A stretch of DNA of 14,083 nucleotides from Clostridia bacterium (GTDB lineage: Bacteria; Bacillota; Clostridia; Christensenellales; Aristaeellaceae), in assembly GCA_017412445.1 (NCBI GenBank), contig JAFPYA010000005.1, positions 1 through 14,083 of the forward strand. Direction: 5' to 3'. The translations under genes were made by a program, and so were the position numbers. Shown here in pieces: positions 1 to 5,965 of the stretch (position 1 is its first letter; the number at the start of each line of letters is the position of its first letter). The notes under the pieces are model-generated. The model worked only from the letters and a program-made list of their open reading frames with translations, did no database searches and was not told the DNA's origin.

Positions 1-471
1 ATACTGTTTGCCGTGATAATCTACATCATTCTGTCCAAGACCACCTTCGGCTACCAGCTCAAGGCCTGCGGCGCCAACAGGTATGCGGCGCGCTACGCCG
101 GCATAAAGGACAAGCGCAACATAGTCATCACCATGGCCATCGCGGGCGCGCTGTCAGCAGCGGGCGCTTCGCTGTACTACCTTTCCGGCAACACCGAATT
201 CTTCTGGACGACGTACCAGTCGCTGCCCGCCGAGGGCTTTAACGGCATACCCGTGGCGCTGCTGGCGCTCAACAACCCGTTGGCCGTGCCGTTCGTAGGA
301 CTGTTCATGTCCATGCTCAAGATAAACGGGCAGAAGCTGACTGAATTGACCGCGTACAACGAATACATAACCGACGTTATAATCGCCGTTATAGTGTACC
401 TGTCCGCGTTCATGCTGGCCATCAAGACGCTCATAGCCAAGATAAGCAGTGGAAAGAAGGTGTCCAAGTAA
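1..471 (+). CDS. Nucleoside ABC transporter permease, C-terminal part (5' end outside window)
   Basis: This is the C-terminal ~156 residues of an inner-membrane permease of the BMP-type nucleoside ABC importers (NupP/YufP-like, RbsC superfamily). The reading frame is open from the first base, so the gene starts upstream of the window. The visible part contains the cytoplasmic coupling-loop signature KTTFGYQLKACGAN followed by AARYAGI, which is shared with the next gene. After it come hydrophobic segments and the stretch LPAEGFNGIPVALLALNNPL, typical of this family. The stop TAA (469-471) shares its last A with the ATG of the second permease, so the two are translationally coupled. The two permeases probably form a heterodimer served by an upstream ATPase and BmpA-like lipoprotein not seen here. 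Substrate is inferred as purine or other nucleosides from family resemblance only. Of 18 Ile codons in this fragment, 11 are ATA. Confidence 0.88.
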   Translation: MLFAVIIYIILSKTTFGYQLKACGANRYAARYAGIKDKRNIVITMAIAGALSAAGASLYYLSGNTEFFWTTYQSLPAEGFNGIPVALLALNNPLAVPFVGLFMSMLKINGQKLTELTAYNEYITDVIIAVIVYLSAFMLAIKTLIAKISSGKKVSK

Positions 472-1535
472 TGCCCTTTCTGATCAGACAAACTCTTGTA
501 TACGCCGTGCCGCTGATGATAGTGGCTCTGGCCGGCGTTTATGCCGAGCGCAGCGGCATAATCAACCTGGCGCTTGAAGGCATTATGATATTCGGCGCGT
601 TTATGGGCGTGCTGTTCGTGCACCTTGTGCAGCAATGGGGCTGGTTCCAGCCGCTGTATGACAGCTTCAGCGTCAAGATAAGCCGCTCGGTGACCGAATA
701 CAACATGAGCAGTTACTGGGGGCTGCAGGGCTTTTGTCTGCTGGCAATGATATTTGCGGCGGTCTCCGGCGCCGTGTTCAGCCTGCTGCTCGCCTTCGCC
801 GCCATCAACCTCAAGGCGGATCAGACCGTTGGCGGCACCGCCCTCAACCTCATGGCGCCCGCGCTCGTATTGTTCTTTATCCGCATCATAGCAAACCAGA
901 ACACCCTGAACGTGACCAGCAGCGCCAACTTCATGCTCAAGAAGGAAATGCTGGGCTACGACAAAAACGCAGAGATGGGCTTTCTGGGCGCCTCGTTCAT
1001 AGACAAGGTTTACCTCGCCACATACGTGTGCATCATACTGTTCGTGGTCGCCGCGATAATACTTTACAAGACGCGCTTCGGCCTGAGGCTGCGCTCCTGC
1101 GGCGAAAATCCGCAGGCCTCCGCGTCGCTAGGCATAAACGTAATGGGCAAGCGCTACGCGGGCACCGTGATTTCGGGCGCGCTGGCGGGCCTCGGCGGCT
1201 TTGTGTACGTACTCACGACCCAGAGCTGCTCCACAAACGGCGACGTGGCAGGCTTCGGCTTCCTTGCTCTGGCCGTTATGATTTTCGGCAACTGGAAGCC
1301 GCTCAACATTGCGGGCGCGGCACTGCTGTTCGGCCTGTTCAAGTGCGTGGCCGCCTCCTACTCCACGCTCGATCTGAACGGCGACGGCGTGTACCTGCTC
1401 AAGGAATGGAACATCAACGCCAACATTTACCGCATGGCGCCCTACGTCATTACGCTGATAGTTCTGGCGTTCACCTCCAAGAGCTCCCGCGCGCCCAAGG
1501 CGGAGGGCATCCCCTACGACGCCGGCAAGCGCTAA
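471..1535 (+). CDS. Nucleoside ABC transporter permease, second subunit (NupQ/YufQ-like)
   Basis: This is a complete 354-residue membrane protein, the second permease of the BMP-type nucleoside importer. The N-terminus (residues 5-45) carries the family pattern VPLMIVALAGVYAERSGIINL, followed by LALEG. Further hydrophobic segments lie near 87-111, 122-141, 183-200, 230-249, 262-290 and 322-336. The cytoplasmic coupling loop TRFGLRLRSCGENPQ is at 201-215. The ATG overlaps the previous stop by one base, and an AGAAGG ribosome binding site at 455-460 lies inside the end of the upstream gene, which supports this start. The polar stretches at 56-82 and 145-175 are extra-membrane loops. It would form the translocation channel together with the upstream permease. 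The gene ends just before a hairpin terminator, so it is the last gene of its operon. Confidence 0.9.
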   Translation: MPFLIRQTLVYAVPLMIVALAGVYAERSGIINLALEGIMIFGAFMGVLFVHLVQQWGWFQPLYDSFSVKISRSVTEYNMSSYWGLQGFCLLAMIFAAVSGAVFSLLLAFAAINLKADQTVGGTALNLMAPALVLFFIRIIANQNTLNVTSSANFMLKKEMLGYDKNAEMGFLGASFIDKVYLATYVCIILFVVAAIILYKTRFGLRLRSCGENPQASASLGINVMGKRYAGTVISGALAGLGGFVYVLTTQSCSTNGDVAGFGFLALAVMIFGNWKPLNIAGAALLFGLFKCVAASYSTLDLNGDGVYLLKEWNINANIYRMAPYVITLIVLAFTSKSSRAPKAEGIPYDAGKR

Positions 1536-1559
1536 ACCGCGACTTATTAAGCAAAACCG

Positions 1560-1601
1560 AGTCCCCGCACGCGCCATATGCATGCGGGGACTTACGATTT
1601 T
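1560..1601. terminator. Bidirectional intrinsic terminator between convergent genes
   Basis: A perfect 10-bp stem (agtccccgca at 1560-1569 with tgcggggact at 1583-1592) encloses a 13-nt loop. On the + strand it is followed by the T-rich tacgattttatt. On the - strand it is followed by cggttttgctt. It lies between the stop of the + strand permease (1535) and the stop of the - strand DUF218 gene (1649), so it can serve both transcripts. Confidence 0.8.
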
Positions 1602-1648
1602 ATTGTCGGGCTGAATGGCGAAGCGGGTTTGGCATCAGCTCCCTGCCG

Positions 1649-2482
1649 TCATTCCTTGTTCAAGGGCGGCAGCTCGTGGATATCGTAGGTTTCATAATAG
1701 ATTTCAAAGGCGGTTTCAGCGTCCCCGGACAGCTCGATAAGCGCCCCGGCCTGAAACATCGTGGACAGGGTGCCGCTCGGAGCATGCCACGCGGCGTTGC
1801 TTACGACCTCGACGCGGCTGTCCCTTAGTATCGCTTCGGCGCTGAACAGCAGCGTTCCCGTGAATATATGGTAATCGCTTGAAATGATTGCAAGCTGCGT
1901 CACCTGAGGATATTTCTCCTCCAGAATATCGAGGGTATACATCGCGTTCTGGGCGGTGGTCAAGGAATGATCCTCAACGATAACGCGTGAGGGGTCAACG
2001 CCCTGCGCTATCAGCCACTCCCCCATTCGACCGGCCTCAGTCGCGGTCGGGTCGTCTGCCGCCGTGCCGCCGCCCGTACAGACGATAAGTGCCTCAGGAT
2101 ATTGCTCGGACGCGGCAAGCAGCACCTTCAGGCGCTCGATGAGCTCATCGCGCATAGTGCCATCCGGGTTCAATTGAAAGCCGAGCGCGACCAGGCACAG
2201 CGAATCGTCCTCCGGCAGGCCGCCGGGCAGCGCTTCATTTACAGTTACCTCTGCGCCCCATATATCCATTATGCGCGCCCACTTATCCCCGCGGTCCGCA
2301 TCAAGCGCGGCGAGATTTGACAGCGCCTCATCGTCGCATATGCCGTAAGCGGCGTATGATACAGCGAGCCGTTCAATTAGGAGCTGCGTCTGCGACTCAC
2401 TCTCCCTTGCATACGCTGTAGGAAGCATTGCCGCTACAGTCACAGCAAGCACAAGGAAGAGTGCAAATCTCATAAGCTTCAT
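1649..2482 (-). CDS. Exported DUF218 (YdcF/SanA/ElyC-like) protein
   Basis: A 277-residue protein with an N-terminal signal peptide: basic start MKLMR, hydrophobic core 6-21, and a probable cleavage after AYA at residue 25. The body from about 95 to 240 is a DUF218 domain. It shows LVALGFQLNPDGTMRDEL (97-114), the CTGGG turn (135-139), EAGRM with E149, EDHSLTTAQNAMYT (170-183) and ISSDYH (200-205). DUF218 proteins such as SanA and ElyC are linked to cell-envelope or peptidoglycan-precursor metabolism, but the reaction is not established. The first ~70 mature residues, before the domain, are helical-looking and unassigned. The start is supported by an AAAGGA site about nine bases upstream. It follows the GNAT gene by 48 bases with no convincing promoter, so it is probably the last gene of the birA run. 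Domain call is firm; function is open. Confidence 0.87.
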   Translation of the reverse strand: MKLMRFALFLVLAVTVAAMLPTAYARESESQTQLLIERLAVSYAAYGICDDEALSNLAALDADRGDKWARIMDIWGAEVTVNEALPGGLPEDDSLCLVALGFQLNPDGTMRDELIERLKVLLAASEQYPEALIVCTGGGTAADDPTATEAGRMGEWLIAQGVDPSRVIVEDHSLTTAQNAMYTLDILEEKYPQVTQLAIISSDYHIFTGTLLFSAEAILRDSRVEVVSNAAWHAPSGTLSTMFQAGALIELSGDAETAFEIYYETYDIHELPPLNKE

Positions 2483-2530
2483 TTGTTTTGATCCTTTCTG
2501 TCTGTTACAGCAAGCCGTAAACAGATTTTC

Positions 2531-2947
2531 TCACACAGAGGTCATGGAAACACGCATAAATCCCCGGCAGCCCATCTCCGAGAGCTCCGAAAAGCCCATG
2601 GATTTGTAGAAGGCTACGGTTTTGGGCGTATCGTCCGTAGCAAGCACTATCTGCCTTACATTTGAAAAACGCTCAAGCACAGCCCTTAAAAGCGCCGCGC
2701 CGACATGATGGTGCTGCCATTGGGGATGGACCAGTATATCCTGAACGTATACGATGGTAAAGCCGTCCCCAACGACCCTTATTACGCCGATAAGCTCATC
2801 GTTTTCGTACGCCGCGAGCACGCACAGCGAATGCTCAAAGCCGCCTGCAAGCGAGGCCGGGTTATTTGTGTAAGCCGTCCATCCTACCGACGTATACAGG
2901 CGCAGGATTTCGTCTTCATTGTAATCCTTATAATCTCTGATTTCCAT
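2531..2947 (-). CDS. GNAT-family N-acetyltransferase
   Basis: A 138-residue single-domain acetyltransferase that would transfer acetyl from acetyl-CoA to an unknown amine. The GNAT order is visible: ELIGVIRVV (51-59) and YVQDILVHPQWQ (67-78) as the central strands, the acetyl-CoA loop at 78-85, ATDDTPKTVAFYKSMGF (103-119) as the C-terminal half, and a final strand. The loop reads QHHHVGAA, so Q78 and G83 of the Q/RxxGxG/A motif are kept but the first glycine is His81. It starts one base after the stop of the M48 peptidase gene. Its CGGAGG ribosome binding site (complement of 2954-2958) lies in the overlap zone, which shows tight translational coupling. The substrate cannot be deduced; a small metabolite or antibiotic-like amine is possible. 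Confidence 0.88.
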   Translation of the reverse strand: MEIRDYKDYNEDEILRLYTSVGWTAYTNNPASLAGGFEHSLCVLAAYENDELIGVIRVVGDGFTIVYVQDILVHPQWQHHHVGAALLRAVLERFSNVRQIVLATDDTPKTVAFYKSMGFSELSEMGCRGFMRVSMTSV

Positions 2948-2948
2948 T

Positions 2949-4205
2949 TTAAGCCTCCGAATCGGGCTCCCGTCCGCTTTCGACCTTCATGCCCGCTTCT
3001 ATAGCGGTGATGCGCTGGCTCAGAGTGGGATGGGAATATGTGAGCTTTACTATCAGCTCGTCCGGTGCAAGGTGGGCAAAGTTCTCCTTGGCCAGCTTTT
3101 TGAGCGCGCTTATTAGCTCCTTACCGTAGCCCTCGCTGACCGCCCGCGCGTCTGCACGATACTCGGCTTTGCGGGATCTCCACGAGGTGAAGAGCGAAAA
3201 CAGCGGAGCGATTATTTCCATTTCTATAGTCGCCACGAGCAGCAGGGCAAAGCCGTAGTTCACCGCGTCAAAGCCGAAATCCACGTATATGGCGGGATAT
3301 TTTACCGTAAAGAACGCGCACAGCGCGATTACTGCGATGTTAATAAAGCTCAGTATCTGGTTTTTGAGCGTGTCCCTGTGCAGTCCGTGCCCCATCTCGT
3401 GAGCGAACACCGCGCAGATTTCATCGGGCGTGGATGAGCTGACAAGCGTGTCGTAGAGCACTATCGTCTTGGTCTTGCCAAAGCCCGTAAAGTAGGCGTT
3501 GGATTTACTGGAGCGTCTGGAAGCGTCCATCACCTGGATTTTCCTGACGCTGTAGCCGTTTTTTGTAAGAAGAGCGCAGAGCTTGTCCTTAAGCTCCCCG
3601 TCCTCAAGTGGGGTAAACTTGTTGAAGATTTTGCTGAAAAACGGAAACAGGAAGCTTACCAGCATAACAAACACAAACATCGCCAGCGCGAACGCTAATG
3701 CGAGATAGTCCTTAAGCCACATGTGCAGCGCCGCAAGCAGGAAGGTGATGCCCGTCATAATGATAAACGAGATAATCACGTTTTTGATCTGGTCGGCTAT
3801 GAAGGTCTTTATCGTTGTGCGGTTGAAGCCGTATTTCTGCTCAACTATCATGGCGTCGATGTAGCCGAATACCGCGCCGAAAACGCCGTCGGTTATCACG
3901 CTGAGCAGCACGACGGACAGGGCCTGTACGTATACGTCGCTGTTGAACAGCCTTGCAAAGCCCGCATATGCGTTTGTTATTAAAAGCACAAAGGTGAGAA
4001 TATACGAGCAGGCGGTGGAGACTATCTCCCACTTTGATTTTTCGGCGGAGTAGGCACGCCATTTGGCGTATGTCGTTTCATCGTATATATCGCTGACGTT
4101 TGCGGGTATCGGGTTGGCAAACGACTTTCTTTCGCGAAGCGACATAAACAGCTTGTATATGAAGGTCAAGGTCAGAAGTATCAGCGCAAGCAGCTTAAAA
4201 TTCAT
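2949..4205 (-). CDS. M48 family membrane metalloprotease (Ste24/CAAX protease-like)
   Basis: A 418-residue multi-pass zinc metallopeptidase of the M48 (Ste24-like) family. It is longer than the HtpX type and has the extended N-terminal membrane part. Hydrophobic segments lie near 4-21, 62-84, 92-117, 140-160 and 168-190, with more near 285-300 and 314-335. The catalytic HEMGH is at 269-273 (His269 and His273 as zinc ligands, Glu270 as base). The third ligand is Glu348 in EYRADARA. Family signatures SNAYFTGFGKTKTIVLYDTL (235-254) and YSHPTLSQRI near the C-terminus are also present. A strong GGGAGGAG ribosome binding site precedes the ATG. The gene lies 26 bases after birA and one base before the GNAT gene, so the three are probably co-transcribed. 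A role in membrane protein quality control or processing is inferred; bacteria need not have prenylated substrates. Confidence 0.93.
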   Translation of the reverse strand: MNFKLLALILLTLTFIYKLFMSLRERKSFANPIPANVSDIYDETTYAKWRAYSAEKSKWEIVSTACSYILTFVLLITNAYAGFARLFNSDVYVQALSVVLLSVITDGVFGAVFGYIDAMIVEQKYGFNRTTIKTFIADQIKNVIISFIIMTGITFLLAALHMWLKDYLALAFALAMFVFVMLVSFLFPFFSKIFNKFTPLEDGELKDKLCALLTKNGYSVRKIQVMDASRRSSKSNAYFTGFGKTKTIVLYDTLVSSSTPDEICAVFAHEMGHGLHRDTLKNQILSFINIAVIALCAFFTVKYPAIYVDFGFDAVNYGFALLLVATIEMEIIAPLFSLFTSWRSRKAEYRADARAVSEGYGKELISALKKLAKENFAHLAPDELIVKLTYSHPTLSQRITAIEAGMKVESGREPDSEA

Positions 4206-4231
4206 TGTTTCACTCCTCCCGTCATTTTTAA

Positions 4232-4978
4232 CTAATCCGTGTAGCCCATTATTCCCCTTACGCTGACGTCGCCGACGTTCACGCTGACGGGGCCGCTTTG
4301 GGTTTCGATTATGAGCGCGCCGCTTTCCTCAAAGCCTGTCGCCCTGCCGGTGATTTTGCCTGATGGCATATCCGCCTCGACGGTTTTGCCTATCGTCGCC
4401 GAAATTGGGCTGATTTCGTCCAGCACCGCAGCAAGGCCGCCGCTTATCAGCAGGTTAAGCGCCTCATCGAATTCTTTTAAAAAAGCGTTTATCACGTCGT
4501 CTGCGCTCAGGCATATGCCCGTTTCGCTCCGCACAGAGGCCGCCCACGGTAATTCCGGCGGAAAATGTTCAGCGGTCAGGTTTATGCCTATGCCGCACAC
4601 GCTCCAGCTTATTCTGTCGCCGTCAAAGCCGCTTTCGCACAGTATCCCGGCCAGCTTTTTGCCGTTCAATACGATGTCGTTAGGCCACTTTATGCGTATG
4701 TCCGCGCACTTCGTGAGCAAGCTTAAGCTCTTATATGCCGCGATGGCGCATACGAACACGAGGCCGCCTGCATTGCTTTTATCTATGCCGTCCCGCTTTA
4801 CGAGCAGCGAAAACCACGCGCCCTGCCCCTTATCGCTCACCCATTTGCGCCCCAGCCGTCCCTTGCCGAGCGTCTGCTCGTCGGCGCTTATCACAAGCCC
4901 GTCGGGGCTTTGGGCGGCCACGGCCTTAAGCCTCTCGTTTGTTGAATCGACCGATTCGTGATGTAGTATCCGGTGCAT
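4232..4978 (-). CDS. birA: Biotin--[acetyl-CoA-carboxylase] ligase, lacking the HTH repressor domain
   Basis: A 248-residue biotin protein ligase. It makes biotinyl-5'-AMP and attaches biotin to the carrier-domain lysine of carboxylases. The sequence shows ESVDSTN (8-14), the biotin/ATP loop LGKGRLGRKW (37-46), RIKWPNDIVLNGKKLAGIL (95-113), and SVCGIGIN (126-133). An SH3-like C-terminal domain covers about 195-245. There is no N-terminal winged helix, so unlike Escherichia coli or Bacillus subtilis BirA it should not act as a repressor of biotin genes. I chose the ATG at 4978 because a GGGGGA ribosome binding site sits five bases upstream and the ligase domain begins there. An in-frame TTG at 5035 would add 19 unrelated residues across promoter DNA. 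It heads the minus-strand run birA, M48 peptidase, GNAT, DUF218. Confidence 0.93.
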   Translation of the reverse strand: MHRILHHESVDSTNERLKAVAAQSPDGLVISADEQTLGKGRLGRKWVSDKGQGAWFSLLVKRDGIDKSNAGGLVFVCAIAAYKSLSLLTKCADIRIKWPNDIVLNGKKLAGILCESGFDGDRISWSVCGIGINLTAEHFPPELPWAASVRSETGICLSADDVINAFLKEFDEALNLLISGGLAAVLDEISPISATIGKTVEADMPSGKITGRATGFEESGALIIETQSGPVSVNVGDVSVRGIMGYTD

Positions 4979-5000
4979 GCTTCCCCCGTTAAAATTGCTT

Positions 5001-5009
5001 CTTATACCA
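5001..5009 (-). promoter_or_regulatory. Candidate extended -10 promoter for birA
   Basis: On the - strand the sequence reads TGGTATAAG (complement of 5001-5009), which fits an extended -10 element TGnTATAAt. It lies about 20 bases before the birA start. No good -35 box is found 17 bases further upstream. It lies immediately next to the divergent tRNA-Leu promoter. Confidence 0.45.
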
Positions 5010-5028
5010 CTTTTGCGCGCCCATTCTA

Positions 5029-5057
5029 TTGACAAATCCGCCTTGGGGCGTTAAAAT
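5029..5057 (+). promoter_or_regulatory. Near-consensus sigma-A promoter of tRNA-Leu
   Basis: TTGACA at 5029-5034 and TAAAAT at 5052-5057 are separated by exactly 17 bases. The predicted transcription start, around 5063-5065, is only a few bases before the tRNA 5' end at 5069. This matches a strong stable-RNA promoter. Confidence 0.85.
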
Positions 5058-5068
5058 AACCCTTACAC

Positions 5069-5150
5069 GCGGGTATGGCGGAATTGGCAGACGCGAAGGA
5101 TTTAGGTTCCTTTACCGCAAGGCGTGCAGGTTCGAGTCCTGTTACCCGCA
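5069..5150 (+). tRNA. tRNA-Leu (anticodon UAG)
   Basis: An 82-nt class II tRNA. The acceptor stem GCGGGTA pairs with TACCCGC, with discriminator A. The D arm is GCG...CGC. The anticodon stem AAGGA/TCCTT encloses the loop TTTAGGT with anticodon TAG. A variable arm with a CGC/GCG stem follows, then the T arm GCAGG TTCGAGT CCTGT. The 3' CCA is not encoded and must be added after transcription. It should read CUA and other CUN codons. It has its own promoter and terminator, so it is a single-gene transcript. Confidence 0.96.
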
Positions 5151-5157
5151 GTATTTT

Positions 5158-5184
5158 CGTCCGCAGAAGCGGGCGTTTTTGTTT
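5158..5184 (+). terminator. Intrinsic terminator of tRNA-Leu
   Basis: A 7-bp stem (cgtccgc at 5158-5164, gcgggcg at 5169-5175, one G-U pair) with an AGAA loop is followed by TTTTTGTTT. On the other strand the hairpin is followed by GAAAATAC, with no T tract, so it should not stop the minus-strand recD2-comF transcript. Confidence 0.82.
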
Positions 5185-5965
5185 AAAACTCGTCTTTTAT
5201 CGGTTTTATCAGCTTTACGCCCCGGTCGGGCGCATATTTTTTGTTGTCGGGTGCGTGGTTTACGGCCTGGGCGAACGTGAGCACGCGCACCTCGCTTGCG
5301 CCCGATGCTAAAAGGGTCTTCGAGCAGTTTACGGCGGTTGAGCCGGTGGTGCGCACGTCGTCTATGAGCAGCACGGTTCTGCCTGATAGATCCTGCCTGC
5401 ACTCGAATGCGCCGGTCAGGTTTTTGCGGCGCGCTTCGCCCTTGAGCTTCACCTGCTGCTTCGTGTTGCGAATGCGTTTAAGGCTTTCGTTTATCGGAAT
5501 GCCTGTCAATTTGCAAAATGCTATGGCCAGCTTTTCGGATTGATTGTAGCCCCTGACCAAGCGCCGCATTTTGTGCATGGGCGTCGGAACCACGTCGGTA
5601 ACACCCTCAAGAAAGTCGCTTTGGCAGGCCTTAAGCATTTCCTCGGCCATCCAACCGTTCAGGCGCCACACGCCTGAAAACTTGAAGGCATGCACGAGAT
5701 TTCTGATTGCGCCCTCAAACTCGTAGCTTGAAACCGCTTCGAGCGTTGCAACCTTTCGCTTTTTGCACACACGACAAAAGCCGCTTACGTACTCCTCGCC
5801 GCAGTTTAAGCATATGCGTTTTTGCGCCATGCCGTTTACATACAGCGGGTTGAGCCCGGCGTAGCAGTCCGCGCACAGCCAGTCCCTGTCCGTGCCAAGC
5901 ACGCTGCCGCAGCCGAGGCACGTGGAGCGCGGCGAAAACAGCAATTCCTTAATCAGCGCGTTCAT
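5183..5965 (-). CDS. comF: ComF-family phosphoribosyltransferase-like competence protein
   Basis: A 260-residue protein of the ComF/GntX family. The N-terminus has two zinc-ribbon cysteine clusters, C16/C19/C31/C34 and C52/C55/C64/C67. The C-terminal half is a type I phosphoribosyltransferase fold with the PRPP-binding loop TVLLIDDVRTTGSTA (197-211), including D202 and D203. The family motif RGYNQSEKLA and the K/R-rich NTKQQVKLKGEARRKNL stretch are present between them. ComF proteins are needed for DNA uptake in naturally competent bacteria and are linked to ComFA and primosomal proteins; they are also common in non-competent species. The start overlaps the end of recD2 by 17 bases and lacks a strong ribosome binding site, so translation is probably coupled. 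It is the last gene of the five-gene minus-strand operon. Confidence 0.93.
   Translation of the reverse strand: MNALIKELLFSPRSTCLGCGSVLGTDRDWLCADCYAGLNPLYVNGMAQKRICLNCGEEYVSGFCRVCKKRKVATLEAVSSYEFEGAIRNLVHAFKFSGVWRLNGWMAEEMLKACQSDFLEGVTDVVPTPMHKMRRLVRGYNQSEKLAIAFCKLTGIPINESLKRIRNTKQQVKLKGEARRKNLTGAFECRQDLSGRTVLLIDDVRTTGSTAVNCSKTLLASGASEVRVLTFAQAVNHAPDNKKYAPDRGVKLIKPIKDEF

Noticed and set aside
734..1828. Long open frame on the + strand
   Set aside because: It runs in another frame through the second permease and the terminator, with arginine-rich composition and no domain; a shadow of GC-rich coding DNA.
2501..2525. Imperfect hairpin between the GNAT and DUF218 genes
   Set aside because: The stem has a bulge, and on the transcribed strand it is not followed by a T tract, so it is not supported as a terminator.
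4979..5035. TTG start giving a longer BirA
   Set aside because: It has no ribosome binding site, the added residues match no BirA domain, and it overlaps the tRNA-Leu -35 box and the birA -10 element.
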